DNA of 64,000 nt from Octadecabacter arcticus 238 (GCF_000155735.2 NC_020908.1:997001-1061000); one strand, 5' to 3'; shown: positions 35,202 to 43,358, counted from the first letter of the stretch. Notes: generated by a model not told the origin, from the letters alone. Numbers and translations are program-made.

Positions 35202-36403
35202 AAGGCTTATCCCTTTTAGTCCGGTTGCGCCACATGTTGACGCGGCGCAGAATCTTGCCCTTGTGGCTTTAGAGGCGGATCGGATCAGTTTGTAATGTCT
35301 GGTGGGTTTATAGGGCGTGGCTTTTGCCGTGAACGAGGGCCTTCAGGCGCGCTGTTTAACAAAATCACGATATGTCGCTGGCCCGAGACCAACACCGATC
35401 CCCAGCAGCGTGTCGAAGCCGCTTCGCATGTGTCGCCGTCGGTTCCAGCGGAACACGAATTCGTCAAGATAGCGTTGCAGATGGCACTTTCTGAGGCCGT
35501 GGAAGACGCCTTTTGCCCGCGTTTTCAGGTTGGAGAACACGCGGTGGACCCAGTGGAGTATGTCGCGTGCCTTTTTGCCGCTGACGACCTTCGCCTCATG
35601 CGTGTTTGCAGGCGGATTTTCGTAACCGAGCCAGCCGTCCGTGATGATGTGAGCGCCAGGCTCAACAGCCTGACCAATGAACCCGTGCAGCGTCTTTGAC
35701 GCGCCGTCGGGAATGTGTTTCATCCTGATACGGCGCGGATGTCCGTCACTTGATAACTCGACGGCACAGACGACAAACATCTTTCCAACCGGGCTCCGCC
35801 CACCCTTTGGCCGGTCCTCGGGATCATGCCGGGACCGGAACGGCATCTCTGTTTCATCGATTTTGACAAGGTCTTTCAGGGGGTTGCGGTCAGGGTTGAC
35901 CATCGACCGCCGCAGCTTTTGCAAGAGGAGGTCGCCGAGAAGCGCCATCGGTCCGAGCGACGATGGCGACCCGTCTTGTAGCTGCCAAGGCCAAGTTGCG
36001 CCTGAAGTTGCAGCGCTGACATGCCGTTGGAATGGCTGGTGATGATGTGCGCGGCAAGAAACCAAATTCGCAACGGCAAATGGCTGCTGTGCATTACCGT
36101 GCCAGCCGTCACGGATGTCTGCCGTGCGCAACCGGCACATTCCCAAGTCGCGCGATTTCGCTTTAACGGCCAGCCCTTGCAGGTGCCACAGGAAGGACAG
36201 ACGAAGCCCTCAGGCCAACGATGTTCCACCAGATAATGCGAACACGCTTCCTCATCAGAAAACCTGGCGTCAAACGCGGGGCGGGACATGGGTTTGTCGT
36301 TTTTCCATCTGGCTGGCATGGGAAGAACAATACCAGAACATTCTAGATTGGCAAGCCGCTTCGCACTACATCAGGTGCCGCCGGAGCAAAGGGGATAAGC
36401 CTT
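35202..36403. mobile_element. Second IS1595-family insertion sequence (degraded transposase)
   Basis: About 1.2 kb with imperfect ~30-bp inverted ends beginning AAGGCTTATCCC, flanked by the direct repeat CCTAAGCAG (35193-35201 and 36404-36412; eight or nine bases). The ends are unrelated to those of the outer transposon, so this is an independent insertion into its cargo gene. Confidence 0.9.
35343..36319 (-). pseudogene. IS1595-family transposase, frameshifted
   Basis: The first part (36319 to about 35975) has the zinc ribbon CPSCGTCKGW...ECAGCARQTSVTAGTVM and ends QAQLGLGSYKTG. The second part, in another frame to 35343, continues LLLQKLRRSMVNPDRN, VKIDETEMPFR, IITDGWLGYE and YLDEFVFRWNRRR, the catalytic domain. 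Compared with relatives, about 35-40 extra bases plus a frame change sit between YKT and LLLQKLRR (around 35930-35980). The gene should be inactive, so mobility would need a transposase from elsewhere. Confidence 0.85.
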
Positions 36404-36530
36404 CCTAAGCAGTTTTCCCATATCGGAAGGTATGCCAGCGGTGTTGGGATGTGTGGAGTCCTAATCATCGCTCACACCCGCTTGGTGCGTTTGATACATA
36501 AGGCCGGATATTTCAGAAGCAAAGACGGGT

Positions 36531-36998
36531 TTAACGGTCTGATTTGACCCAGAACCGCGGTCCAAAGCCGGTGATTTCTTCCAAATCGGGCATCGCGCGG
36601 TAAGCTGCGATCGCGGTCGCGTTGTCGGGATCGGTGCCAATTGACAGGCGCGAGACGCCAAGCGTGTTGGCGTGATGTTTGACGGCCTTGATCAGGGCAG
36701 TACCGACACCACGACCGCGATGATCTTGCGCAACAAACAGATGGTGGATGTCCAGACGGGTTTCACCGCTATGTAAAACAAGGGTCGGGATTAAGCCCGC
36801 ATAGCCGATGGCGGTGCCATTTAATTTGGCTATTAATGCAGTCACCACGGGCGCGGGACCAAAGAACGCATGATGTAATTGCGCCTGTGTGACCTGTGCG
36901 GTGTCGCCATGAAACGCCGGCAGTGCGCGGATCATCGCCAGAATATCTGGCAGGTCAGGGGCGGCCGCCAAAGTGACCGAAGGGCTGGTATCTGTCAT
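36531..36998 (-). CDS. GNAT-family N-acetyltransferase
   Basis: This 155-aa protein has the GNAT acetyl-CoA motif A in DIHHLFVAQDHRGRGVGTAL (Q/R-x-x-G-x-G/A) and the following alpha helix, then SIGTDPDNATAIAAYRAM. It transfers an acetyl group to an unknown amine. It lies just outside the right end of the mobile island, and its stop is within a few bases of the split intergenic repeat tail, so the insertion left it intact. Confidence 0.85.
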   Translation of the reverse strand: MTDTSPSVTLAAAPDLPDILAMIRALPAFHGDTAQVTQAQLHHAFFGPAPVVTALIAKLNGTAIGYAGLIPTLVLHSGETRLDIHHLFVAQDHRGRGVGTALIKAVKHHANTLGVSRLSIGTDPDNATAIAAYRAMPDLEEITGFGPRFWVKSDR

Positions 36999-37070
36999 TC
37001 GCCCAGTTCGTCGACTCCGGGCTTGCGTGTCAAGGCGGTCCAGCTAAGGTCGCGCAAAAGGGAGAATTCA

Positions 37071-37979
37071 ATGCCACTCGCCATGAACCGTGACGTCTTT
37101 ATCACCGCCGCAATTACCGGGTCCGGTAGCACCCAAGATCGCAGTCCGCATGTGCCGCGCTCGCCCGAAGACATCGCCAATAGCGCGATTGATGCGGCCA
37201 AAGCGGGGGCTGCTGTGGTGCATTGCCATGTGCGTGACCCTGAAACGGGCGTTCCCAGTCGCCGATTAGATTTGTATCGTGAATTGACGGATCGTATCCG
37301 TTCGGCCGATATTGATGTGGTATTAAACCTTACGGCCGGCATGGGCGGTGATATTGTGTTTGGTGGCACGGAAAATCCACTGCCGACTGTTGATGGCACT
37401 GACATGGTTGGCGCGAGCGAACGGGTCGCACATGTTGCGCAATGCCTGCCTGAAATTTGCACGCTTGATTGCGGCACGATGAATTTCGCCGAAGCTGATT
37501 ATGTCATGACCAATACCCCCGGAATGTTGCGCGCGATGGGCCAGATGATGACGACTTTGGGCGTAAAGCCCGAGATTGAGGCGTTTGATACCGGTCATTT
37601 GTGGTTCGCCAAGCAGCTCGTGGCTGAGGGTATTTTAGAGCCCAACGCGCTGGTGCAACTGTGCATGGGGGTGCCGTGGGGGGCGCCTGATGACCTCAAT
37701 ACCTTTATGGCGATGGTCAACAACGTGCCGCCCGAGTGGACGTTCAGCGCCTTTGGTCTGGGGCGCAGCCAGATGCCTTACGTGGCGGCGTCTGTGCTGG
37801 CGGGCGGCAATGTGCGCGTCGGGCTTGAGGATAATCTGATGCTCGACAAAGGCGTGTTGGCGACCAATGCACAACTGGTCGAACGCGCGCGTGGGATTGT
37901 TGAAAACCTTGGGGCAAAAGTGATCGGGCCCGCCGAGGTGCGCGAAAATCTTGGGTTGGTGAAGCAAGCGCCTAAATGA
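37071..37979 (+). CDS. BKACE-family beta-keto acid cleavage enzyme (probable dehydrocarnitine cleavage)
   Basis: This 302-aa TIM-barrel enzyme of the DUF849/BKACE family has an N-terminal ITAAITGSG, VVHCHVRDPETG with zinc-binding histidines, LNLTAGMGGDIVFG, and DTGHLWFAKQLV with a substrate-binding region. BKACEs condense a beta-keto acid with acetyl-CoA, giving acetoacetate and a new CoA ester. The nearby carnitine dehydrogenase/thioesterase points to dehydrocarnitine as substrate and glycine-betainyl-CoA as product; this is inferred from context. AAGGGAGAATTCA precedes ATG 37071. Confidence 0.85.
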   Translation: MPLAMNRDVFITAAITGSGSTQDRSPHVPRSPEDIANSAIDAAKAGAAVVHCHVRDPETGVPSRRLDLYRELTDRIRSADIDVVLNLTAGMGGDIVFGGTENPLPTVDGTDMVGASERVAHVAQCLPEICTLDCGTMNFAEADYVMTNTPGMLRAMGQMMTTLGVKPEIEAFDTGHLWFAKQLVAEGILEPNALVQLCMGVPWGAPDDLNTFMAMVNNVPPEWTFSAFGLGRSQMPYVAASVLAGGNVRVGLEDNLMLDKGVLATNAQLVERARGIVENLGAKVIGPAEVRENLGLVKQAPK

Positions 37980-38125
37980 GGCTGCTGGCGTTTATGATGC
38001 TGACGGGGTGCGCCCAAACTGTGCCACACTCCTTTGGTGTCACCATGGTCGAAGAAACCACCTGCATCGGACAGGGTGGGAAAATTGTGATGGGGCCAGA
38101 TGGTGGGTTTTGTGCTGGGGGCTAG
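37976..38125 (+). CDS. 49-aa lipoprotein
   Basis: Starting inside the BKACE stop (ATGA overlap), the product MRLLAFMMLTGCAQTVPHSF has a lipobox LTGC and a short mature part containing CIGQGGKIVMGPDGGFCAGG. A C-x3-GG-x(n)-C pattern recurs in the lipoprotein at 38674. Translational coupling and the lipobox make it credible despite its size. Function is unknown; it may be an envelope accessory of the carnitine cluster. Confidence 0.65.
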   Translation: MRLLAFMMLTGCAQTVPHSFGVTMVEETTCIGQGGKIVMGPDGGFCAGG

Positions 38126-38131
38126 CGGGCT

Positions 38132-38677
38132 ATGATGCGACGTGTTTTGACAGGGCTGGTGCTGGTGATTTTGGCCGCGTGCACCGCCGAACAGCCCGTC
38201 CTGACCCAAGGGGCCGTTTTGCGCGATCCATCTGCTCAGATCGCATCGCAAACCAATGTCACGGCGGACCGAATGGCCGGAAGCTGGGTCATTCGGCAAA
38301 GATTTGCCAGTCAATCTGGCCCACTGGGTGTTGTGACGTTTTACACGTTGCCAGACGGCGCGTTGCAGATGGCACAGACCCGCCAAACCTGCGATGTTGA
38401 TCCCTGCGGTAACGATCAAATCCTTGTATTAATTGAACCAATGGGGCCGGGTCGCTGGAGTCCGGTTGATGTGCCTGTCTTCTTTCCACGCGAAGAACTC
38501 TGGGTGATGTGGATGGATTTCGACAACCGCACCGCTGCCATTGGCACCCCAAGTGGTGAATTTGGCTGGATCATGGACAAGAACCCGACAGGCGGCGGTG
38601 ACCGCATTGCCGCAGCGCGCGACATCATGGATTGGTTTGGCTATGATGTGTCGCAACTCCAAGAGGTGGCACAATGA
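38132..38677 (+). CDS. 181-aa lipoprotein, lipocalin-like
   Basis: MMRRVLTGLVLVILAACTAE has a signal with lipobox LAAC. The mature part opens with a MAGSWVIRQRF segment, similar to the G-x-W start of lipocalins, then beta-rich sequence (VVTFYTLPDGALQMAQTRQ) and a C-terminal helix IAAARDIMDWFGYD. It may bind a small ligand in the periplasm. It overlaps the next lipoprotein start by four bases. Neighbours are the carnitine genes, but no direct link is shown. Confidence 0.7.
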   Translation: MMRRVLTGLVLVILAACTAEQPVLTQGAVLRDPSAQIASQTNVTADRMAGSWVIRQRFASQSGPLGVVTFYTLPDGALQMAQTRQTCDVDPCGNDQILVLIEPMGPGRWSPVDVPVFFPREELWVMWMDFDNRTAAIGTPSGEFGWIMDKNPTGGGDRIAAARDIMDWFGYDVSQLQEVAQ

Positions 38678-38889
38678 AACGCGCGGGCGCTGGTTTTGGT
38701 TTGGTGCTGGCGCTTGTCGGCTGTAACGAAATTGCGTTGTCCGGTTTGCCGGGTGCTTCGACCCCAACGGGCGGCGGCGGCTTTCGGGAATACATCGTCC
38801 TCGGGTCAACCATGTCTTTTGAGGACTGTCGCGCCCGTGGTGGCATCATAATTCAGGATGCGGGCAGCCCGATGATTGCGTGTGAATAA
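38674..38889 (+). CDS. 71-aa lipoprotein, possibly cut short by the adjoining IS
   Basis: MKRAGAGFGLVLALVGCNEI shows a lipobox LVGC. The mature part contains DCRARGGIIIQDAGSPMIAC, which shares the C-x3-GG...C pattern with the 49-aa lipoprotein upstream. The TAA stop immediately abuts the left end of the IS481-like element (candidate end GTTCAG at 38890), so the stop may be supplied by the insertion and the natural C-terminus lost. Confidence 0.6.
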   Translation: MKRAGAGFGLVLALVGCNEIALSGLPGASTPTGGGGFREYIVLGSTMSFEDCRARGGIIIQDAGSPMIACE

Positions 38890-40008
38890 GTTCAGATAGA
38901 TGTGAGACAAAATTTTGTTGCCAAGATTTAGGCGACCTCGGAGACTGAGAATTGAAAGAAACCAGCTCACGAGGCCAATATGCAAATCATCGGACTGCAC
39001 AAGAACGTTTATAAACTTTATGCTTGGGCGCGGACACAAGAATGTTTGGACGTGTACCGTATCAAATACGAAGGTCAGGTTCGGCAATGGGACGACTTAC
39101 GTACAGAGGGCGTTTCTCTATCAAAGTGCGCTGAATTCGTCGGCATCTCGCGCGCGACATATTACCGTCACAAGCGTATTTTGAAGGATTTGGCGCAGGC
39201 AATCATACCGCCTTCAAAGGCTCCCAAACGCTGCAACAAGTCACAGTGGGGCGAGGCAGAAAAGCAATTGGTGCTTGAGGCCCGCCGCGACAATGAAACC
39301 TACGGTAAGGAGAAAATAGGGGCCATCTTGCGTCGCGACAAAAAGCAAACCATGAGCGATAGCACCGTGGGGCGCATTTTGAGCTTTCTAAGGAAAAAAG
39401 GCCTGATCACACGATCAAGATCTGCGCCCCAAAAGCGCAAGCGTAATTTTTCCAAGGGGCATGCCAAGGGATGGAAATATAGGGATTACAAAGATATTGT
39501 GGTTGGCGAGCGTGTGCAGATCGATCATATGACTGCCACGAAGAACGGCGTCACGTGCAAACACTTTCAAGCCTGGGAGAGGTGTAGCAAGCATATCCAC
39601 GCGCAAGTTTATTCGAATGCCACGGCACGCTCTGCCAAACGGTTTTTGCAAGAACTCGTGGAAATAGCTCCCTATAAGATCATCTCAATTCAAGTCGATG
39701 GCGGGTCTGAGTTTATGGCCGATTTTGAGACAGCGTGCGAACAGATGGAGATCCCGCTCATTGTGCTGCCGCCAGCAAGGCCAAAATACAACGGTGGTGT
39801 CGAGCGCGGTAACCGCACCTTCCGCGAAGAGTTCTATGCATGTCGTGATCTCATTGCCGACAGCATAGGAGCGATGCGGTTTGAACTTCGAAAAGCCGTC
39901 AATAAATACAACACATTCAGGCCTCATCATGCCTTGAAAGGCAAGACACCAATGGAGTACATTCGAATCACTCAGGCCAAAGTCGTGTGAGTCTCAAAAC
40001 ACCTGAAC
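38890..40008. mobile_element. IS481-like insertion in the carnitine cluster
   Basis: Imperfect inverted ends: GTTCAGATAGATGTGAGAC at 38890-38908 and, on the other strand, GTTCAGGTGTTTTGAGAC ending at 40008. No convincing target duplication is seen, so the exact limits are uncertain by a few bases. One transposase gene fills the element. Confidence 0.65.
38980..39990 (+). CDS. IS481-like transposase with rve integrase core
   Basis: This 336-aa single-frame transposase has an N-terminal helix-turn-helix (LRTEGVSLSKCAEFVGISRA) and an rve DDE core: VQIDHMTATKNG (first Asp), IISIQVDGGSEFM (second Asp), KYNGGVERGNRTFREEFY (Glu). A YNTFRPHHALKGKTPMEYI end is typical of IS481/IS3-type integrases. 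The frame is intact, so it may be active. No second (OrfA-like) frame exists, which separates it from IS3. Confidence 0.85.
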   Translation: MQIIGLHKNVYKLYAWARTQECLDVYRIKYEGQVRQWDDLRTEGVSLSKCAEFVGISRATYYRHKRILKDLAQAIIPPSKAPKRCNKSQWGEAEKQLVLEARRDNETYGKEKIGAILRRDKKQTMSDSTVGRILSFLRKKGLITRSRSAPQKRKRNFSKGHAKGWKYRDYKDIVVGERVQIDHMTATKNGVTCKHFQAWERCSKHIHAQVYSNATARSAKRFLQELVEIAPYKIISIQVDGGSEFMADFETACEQMEIPLIVLPPARPKYNGGVERGNRTFREEFYACRDLIADSIGAMRFELRKAVNKYNTFRPHHALKGKTPMEYIRITQAKVV

Positions 40009-40189
40009 CTATACACGTGCGACCCGCGCGTACTCCGCGAACCTGTCCCCGCAAACGAATTTGACCACCCCGGCAGTCCGGTTCCGCAAGCGGAGGCGGT
40101 TGTGGACGGCTAAACGCGCAATTGGTCTTGACGCCCCCCGCAAAAGGGCCTCGCATGCGAGGGAAATTTAAGTCTTGAAGGGGCGGAAT
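40009..40189. promoter_or_regulatory. Region between IS481-like element and carnitine dehydrogenase, with a 14-bp palindrome
   Basis: No gene is seen in these 181 bases. CCTCGCATGCGAGG at 40149-40162 is a perfect palindrome centred 34 bases before the TTG start at 40190, and could be an operator. GTTCCGCAAGCGGAGGC lies upstream. After the insertion, carnitine dehydrogenase must rely on a promoter here or in the IS. Confidence 0.5.
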
Positions 40190-41659
40190 TTGACACAAAG
40201 TGCAGCGATCATTGGCGGCGGCGTTATCGGTGGCGGTTGGGCCGCGCGGTTCTTGTTAAACGGATGGGACGTGCGGGTTTTTGACCCTGATCCGAACGCG
40301 CAGCGCAAGATCGGCGAGGTGTTGGATAACGCCCGCGCGTCGTTGCCTGGCCTTTATGACATGCCGATGCCCGTTGAGGGCATGCTGACGTTCCATGACA
40401 CATTGGCGGACGCCGTAGATGGTGCGGTTTGGGTTCAGGAAAGTGTGCCCGAACGCCTTGAGATGAAGCACAGTGTCTACCGCGACATCCAAAAACACTG
40501 CGCGGCGGACGCGGTCATTGCGTCCTCGACCTCTGGTTTCAAGCCGTCACAGTTGCAACACAACGCCATACGTCCCGAACAGATCGTCGTCTGTCACCCG
40601 TTCAACCCTGTTTACCTTTTGCCCCTGATCGAAGTTGTCGGCACGGACGTGAACGCGGATATGATTGGCGGAGTTGAGGATGTTTTGCGCGGCGTCGGTA
40701 TGTTCCCCCTGCTGGTCAAAAAGGAAATCGACGCCCATATCGCGGATCGTTTCCTTGAAGCTGTGTGGCGCGAAGCCCTGTGGTTGATTAAAGACGGCAT
40801 CGCCACCACGGAAGAAATCGATGACGCGATCCGCATGGGATTTGGCCTGCGCTGGGCACAAATGGGCCTGTTTGAAACCTACCGCATCGCAGGTGGTGAA
40901 GCGGGGATGCGGCATTTCATTGAACAATTCGGACCCTGTCTGGCCTGGCCTTGGACGAAACTGATGGACGTGCCAGAGCTGACCGAGGAGCTGATCGACA
41001 AGATCGCGAGCCAGTCGGACGCACAGTCGGGTCACCACACCATCCGCGAACTGGAACGCCACCGCGACGCCAATCTTGTGGGGATGATGCGCACCCTTAA
41101 GGCGCGCGATTGGGGGGCGGGCGCGATCCTGAACACCCATGACAAAACCATGAACCAGACCTGCGCGATCCCCGAGACGTTGGCGGACGTGGGCGACCTG
41201 AACCTGGCCGTTAAAACCGTGGAACGCGCGGTCCCGCTGGATTGGACGGACTACAACGGACACATGAACGAAGCGCGGTATTTGCAGGCCTTTGGCGATG
41301 CCACTGACCGTTTGATGCATATTGTTGGCTGCACGCCGGACTATATCGCGAAGGGTGGCAGCTATTTCACCGCCGAAACCCACATTCGCCACCTTGATGA
41401 AGTCAAAGCCGGGGCGCGGATCAGGGTCGAGACGCAGGTTTTGTTGGGGGCGGGCAAGAAAATGCAGCTGTTTCACGCAATGTATGAAGGCGATCGTTTG
41501 CTGGCCACGGGCGAACATATGTTGATCCACGTCAGCCTTGCGACGCGGCGCGCCTGCGATCCAGCCCCGGATGTGGTCGATCAACTGGGCAAACTGGCCG
41601 CCGCCCACGCGCAATTGCCGCGACCGGACGGCGCGGGCGCGGCTGTGGGCAAACGCTGA
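40190..41659 (+). CDS. L-carnitine 3-dehydrogenase fused to a thioesterase
   Basis: A 489-aa two-domain protein. Residues 1-320 form a 3-hydroxyacyl-CoA-dehydrogenase fold: NAD loop AAIIGGGVIGGGWAARF, SSTSGFKPSQL, VCHPFNPVYLLPLIEVV with the catalytic His, and the C-terminal helical domain. Residues 345-470 are a hotdog thioesterase: VPLDWTDYNGHMNEARYLQA. Fused enzymes of this kind oxidise L-carnitine to 3-dehydrocarnitine and hydrolyse betainyl-CoA, completing carnitine to glycine betaine with BKACE. TTG at 40190 is the best start (AAGGGGCGG just upstream); another TTG lies at 40175. Confidence 0.85.
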   Translation: MTQSAAIIGGGVIGGGWAARFLLNGWDVRVFDPDPNAQRKIGEVLDNARASLPGLYDMPMPVEGMLTFHDTLADAVDGAVWVQESVPERLEMKHSVYRDIQKHCAADAVIASSTSGFKPSQLQHNAIRPEQIVVCHPFNPVYLLPLIEVVGTDVNADMIGGVEDVLRGVGMFPLLVKKEIDAHIADRFLEAVWREALWLIKDGIATTEEIDDAIRMGFGLRWAQMGLFETYRIAGGEAGMRHFIEQFGPCLAWPWTKLMDVPELTEELIDKIASQSDAQSGHHTIRELERHRDANLVGMMRTLKARDWGAGAILNTHDKTMNQTCAIPETLADVGDLNLAVKTVERAVPLDWTDYNGHMNEARYLQAFGDATDRLMHIVGCTPDYIAKGGSYFTAETHIRHLDEVKAGARIRVETQVLLGAGKKMQLFHAMYEGDRLLATGEHMLIHVSLATRRACDPAPDVVDQLGKLAAAHAQLPRPDGAGAAVGKR

Positions 41660-42411
41660 TGCGGGTCCTCATCACCGCAGGCGCATCGGGCATCGGTTTT
41701 GCTATGGGCGAAGCTTTTGCAGCCGCAGGGTATGACGTTTGGGTCACGGACGTGGATGGGGTGGCGCTGGCAGAGTGCCCGGCAACATGGACCACACGAT
41801 TGGTGGACGCAGCAAACGAGGCGCAAATGCGCGGCTTATTTGAGGAGATCACCAGCGCGGGCGGGTTGGACGTGGCCTGTGCGAATGCAGGCATCGCAGG
41901 GCCAACGGCGCGAGTTGAAGATGTCGCCTGGGAGGATTGGAAAATCTGCGTTGATATCACCCTAGGCGCTGCCTTCCTGACGGCAAAATTCGCGGCGCCC
42001 TTGTTGAAGGCGGCAGGCGCGGGCGCGATTATTCTGACATCTTCTACTGCGGGCGTGTTTGGCTACCCAAACCGTGCGCCTTATTCGGCGGCGAAATGGG
42101 GCGTGATCGGGCTGATGAAAACGCTGGCTATGGAATTGGGGCCGTTCGGTATTCGCGCCAACGCGATCTGCCCCGGTGCTGTGGAAGGCCCGCGCATGGA
42201 CGGCGTGTTGCAGCGCGAAGCGGCGGCCAAAGGCATGACACGCGACGCAGTCTATGACGGATACGCATCGGGCACGTCGATGCGCACGTTTGTGCGCGCA
42301 CAAGATATCGCGAACATGGCGGTGTTTTTGGCATCTGAGGGCGCTGCGCGGGTGTCGGGGCAGGTGATTTCTGTTGATGGCCATACCGAAAATCCGGACC
42401 CAAAGCCATGA
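41659..42411 (+). CDS. Short-chain dehydrogenase/reductase
   Basis: This 250-aa Rossmann protein has the cofactor motif ITAGASGIGFAMG, NAG at CANAGIAGP, catalytic Ser in ILTSSTAGVFG and Tyr-Lys in APYSAAKWG. It starts on the last base of the carnitine dehydrogenase stop region (one-base overlap), so it belongs to the same operon. A role in carnitine or betaine catabolism is inferred; the substrate is unknown. Confidence 0.85.
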   Translation: MRVLITAGASGIGFAMGEAFAAAGYDVWVTDVDGVALAECPATWTTRLVDAANEAQMRGLFEEITSAGGLDVACANAGIAGPTARVEDVAWEDWKICVDITLGAAFLTAKFAAPLLKAAGAGAIILTSSTAGVFGYPNRAPYSAAKWGVIGLMKTLAMELGPFGIRANAICPGAVEGPRMDGVLQREAAAKGMTRDAVYDGYASGTSMRTFVRAQDIANMAVFLASEGAARVSGQVISVDGHTENPDPKP

Positions 42412-42440
42412 AGTCGAATTGGCTGCGCCAATCCGATCAA

Positions 42441-42494
42441 AGGGGGCCGGCCCCCGTCCTGCGGACTCCCCCGGGATACTTTTAAAGCAAAGAC
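42441..42494. repeat. Intergenic GC-rich repeat, copy 3
   Basis: GGGGGCCGGCCCCC followed by TGCGGACTCCCCCGGGATAC and TTTTAAAGCAAAGAC matches the copy at 2117-2181 in layout and tail. It lies between the converging SDR and Xre genes and could serve as their terminator. Confidence 0.7.
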
Positions 42495-42497
42495 CGC

Positions 42498-43358
42498 TCA
42501 GAGGTATTTTGCTTTTAAGGTTCGAATGTAGTCTGGCAAATCACGTGGCGTGACGGATGCTTCGCGCACCAGCGTGTCAAAATGGCGAGTCATCAATTGC
42601 ACCCGTTCGGTGTCGCGAAAGGCCAGATAGTTTTGCCCCATATACAACACCGCCAGCAAGGGCCCGAACACTGTCATTGACGCGGAAAACAGGCGGCGTG
42701 CATCAAAAGCATGCAAGCGCAGCGTCGGGTAAAGATCGGTTTGAAGTGTGGCGAAATGGTCCAGCTGCGCTGCTCGTAAATCGGCCGGAACGCCTTCGTA
42801 ATAGCCTGTGCCGGACGCAAAACTGGTAAGTTCATAGATCGGCAACGCGATTTCGTAGTCCGATTTCGCCGCCCGCATCCAGCGCAACCGGTCCTCAGAT
42901 GCGCCGATTGCCTGTTCAGTCGAGCGGCCCAATTGCGGCCCGTATTCCCAGCGCAACAGGTCGGGCAATTTCATCATGTCAGGCAGGCCGGCAGGGACGT
43001 GACGGATTTTGTAACCCTCTGCCTCTTGATGCCAAGCAAATACTTGCTCATCGACCAGCGCGCGGGGCGCTTTGGTGACTTCAAACGATGCGGCAATCAA
43101 ATCGGCCGCCAGTTCGGGTCGCGCGGTCAGGCCAAGCAACCAATCGGCTGACACCCCAAGCGCGTAGGCGCATCCCGCCACGATCTGTGCGTTGGGCAGC
43201 CGCGCGCCGTCCCCTTTCAGCAGTTGCGATACGGTTGATCGATCGACGCCAATGGCGCGCGCGAGGCCCGATTGCGTGGCGTTCTGTGTTGTCATTGCCT
43301 CCCGCAGACGGGTTCGAAACAGCAGGGCGCGAGCGCGTTTGTTGATATTTTGCAACAT
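42498..43358 (-). CDS. Xre-family regulator
   Basis: This 286-aa protein starts with a helix-turn-helix domain in residues 14-70 (NATQSGLARAIGVDRSTVSQ and LLKGDGARLPN). A long C-terminal domain of unknown type follows, possibly sensory (LPIYELTSFASGTGYYEGVP). It sits beside the carnitine cluster in converging orientation, so it may or may not regulate it. I use ATG 43358 (MLQNINKRARALLFRTRLRE); the upstream extension to 43418 looks non-coding. Confidence 0.8.
   Translation of the reverse strand: MLQNINKRARALLFRTRLREAMTTQNATQSGLARAIGVDRSTVSQLLKGDGARLPNAQIVAGCAYALGVSADWLLGLTARPELAADLIAASFEVTKAPRALVDEQVFAWHQEAEGYKIRHVPAGLPDMMKLPDLLRWEYGPQLGRSTEQAIGASEDRLRWMRAAKSDYEIALPIYELTSFASGTGYYEGVPADLRAAQLDHFATLQTDLYPTLRLHAFDARRLFSASMTVFGPLLAVLYMGQNYLAFRDTERVQLMTRHFDTLVREASVTPRDLPDYIRTLKAKYL

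Larger units (their letters stand above)
33421..36421 (-). pseudogene. 204-aa membrane-protein cargo gene interrupted by two IS elements
   Basis: Three fragments rejoin in one frame when the IS elements and one copy of each target duplication are removed: 36421-36404 (MGKLLR), 35192-34869 (YILLSIFGMAALSAFWAMLF onwards to FSGIS) and 33693-33421 (PREYEASPRAQ to ASHSLE). The lengths 18, 324 and 273 are all multiples of three, giving 205 codons. The predicted protein has membrane segments near residues 7-27 and 60-80 and a soluble C-terminal half. I do not recognise a family. IS1595b cut after codon 6 and the IS4 element cut after residue 114. Confidence 0.82.
29759..36506. mobile_element. IS1595-type transposon with cargo, itself invaded by three IS elements
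   Basis: Ends are a perfect 22-bp inverted repeat, CGGCCTTATGTATCAAACGC plus AC at 29759-29780 and its complement at 36485-36506, with weaker matching inward. The 8-bp flanks GATATTTC are identical, the duplication length known for IS1595-family elements. Inside are a wHTH-like gene, a small membrane-protein gene, a broken Panacea gene, the transposase (32178-33155), a DUF6471 gene and a broken 204-aa membrane-protein gene. Removing the nested IS630 (30466-31658), IS4 (33703-34868) and IS1595b (35202-36403) with their duplications leaves about 3.2 kb. Motifs from the ends recur at the transposase promoter, linking ends and transposase. Confidence 0.88.

Noticed and set aside
29759..36506. CRISPR array or phage island
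   Set aside because: No spaced direct repeats, integrase, capsid or packaging genes; all ends fit insertion sequences.
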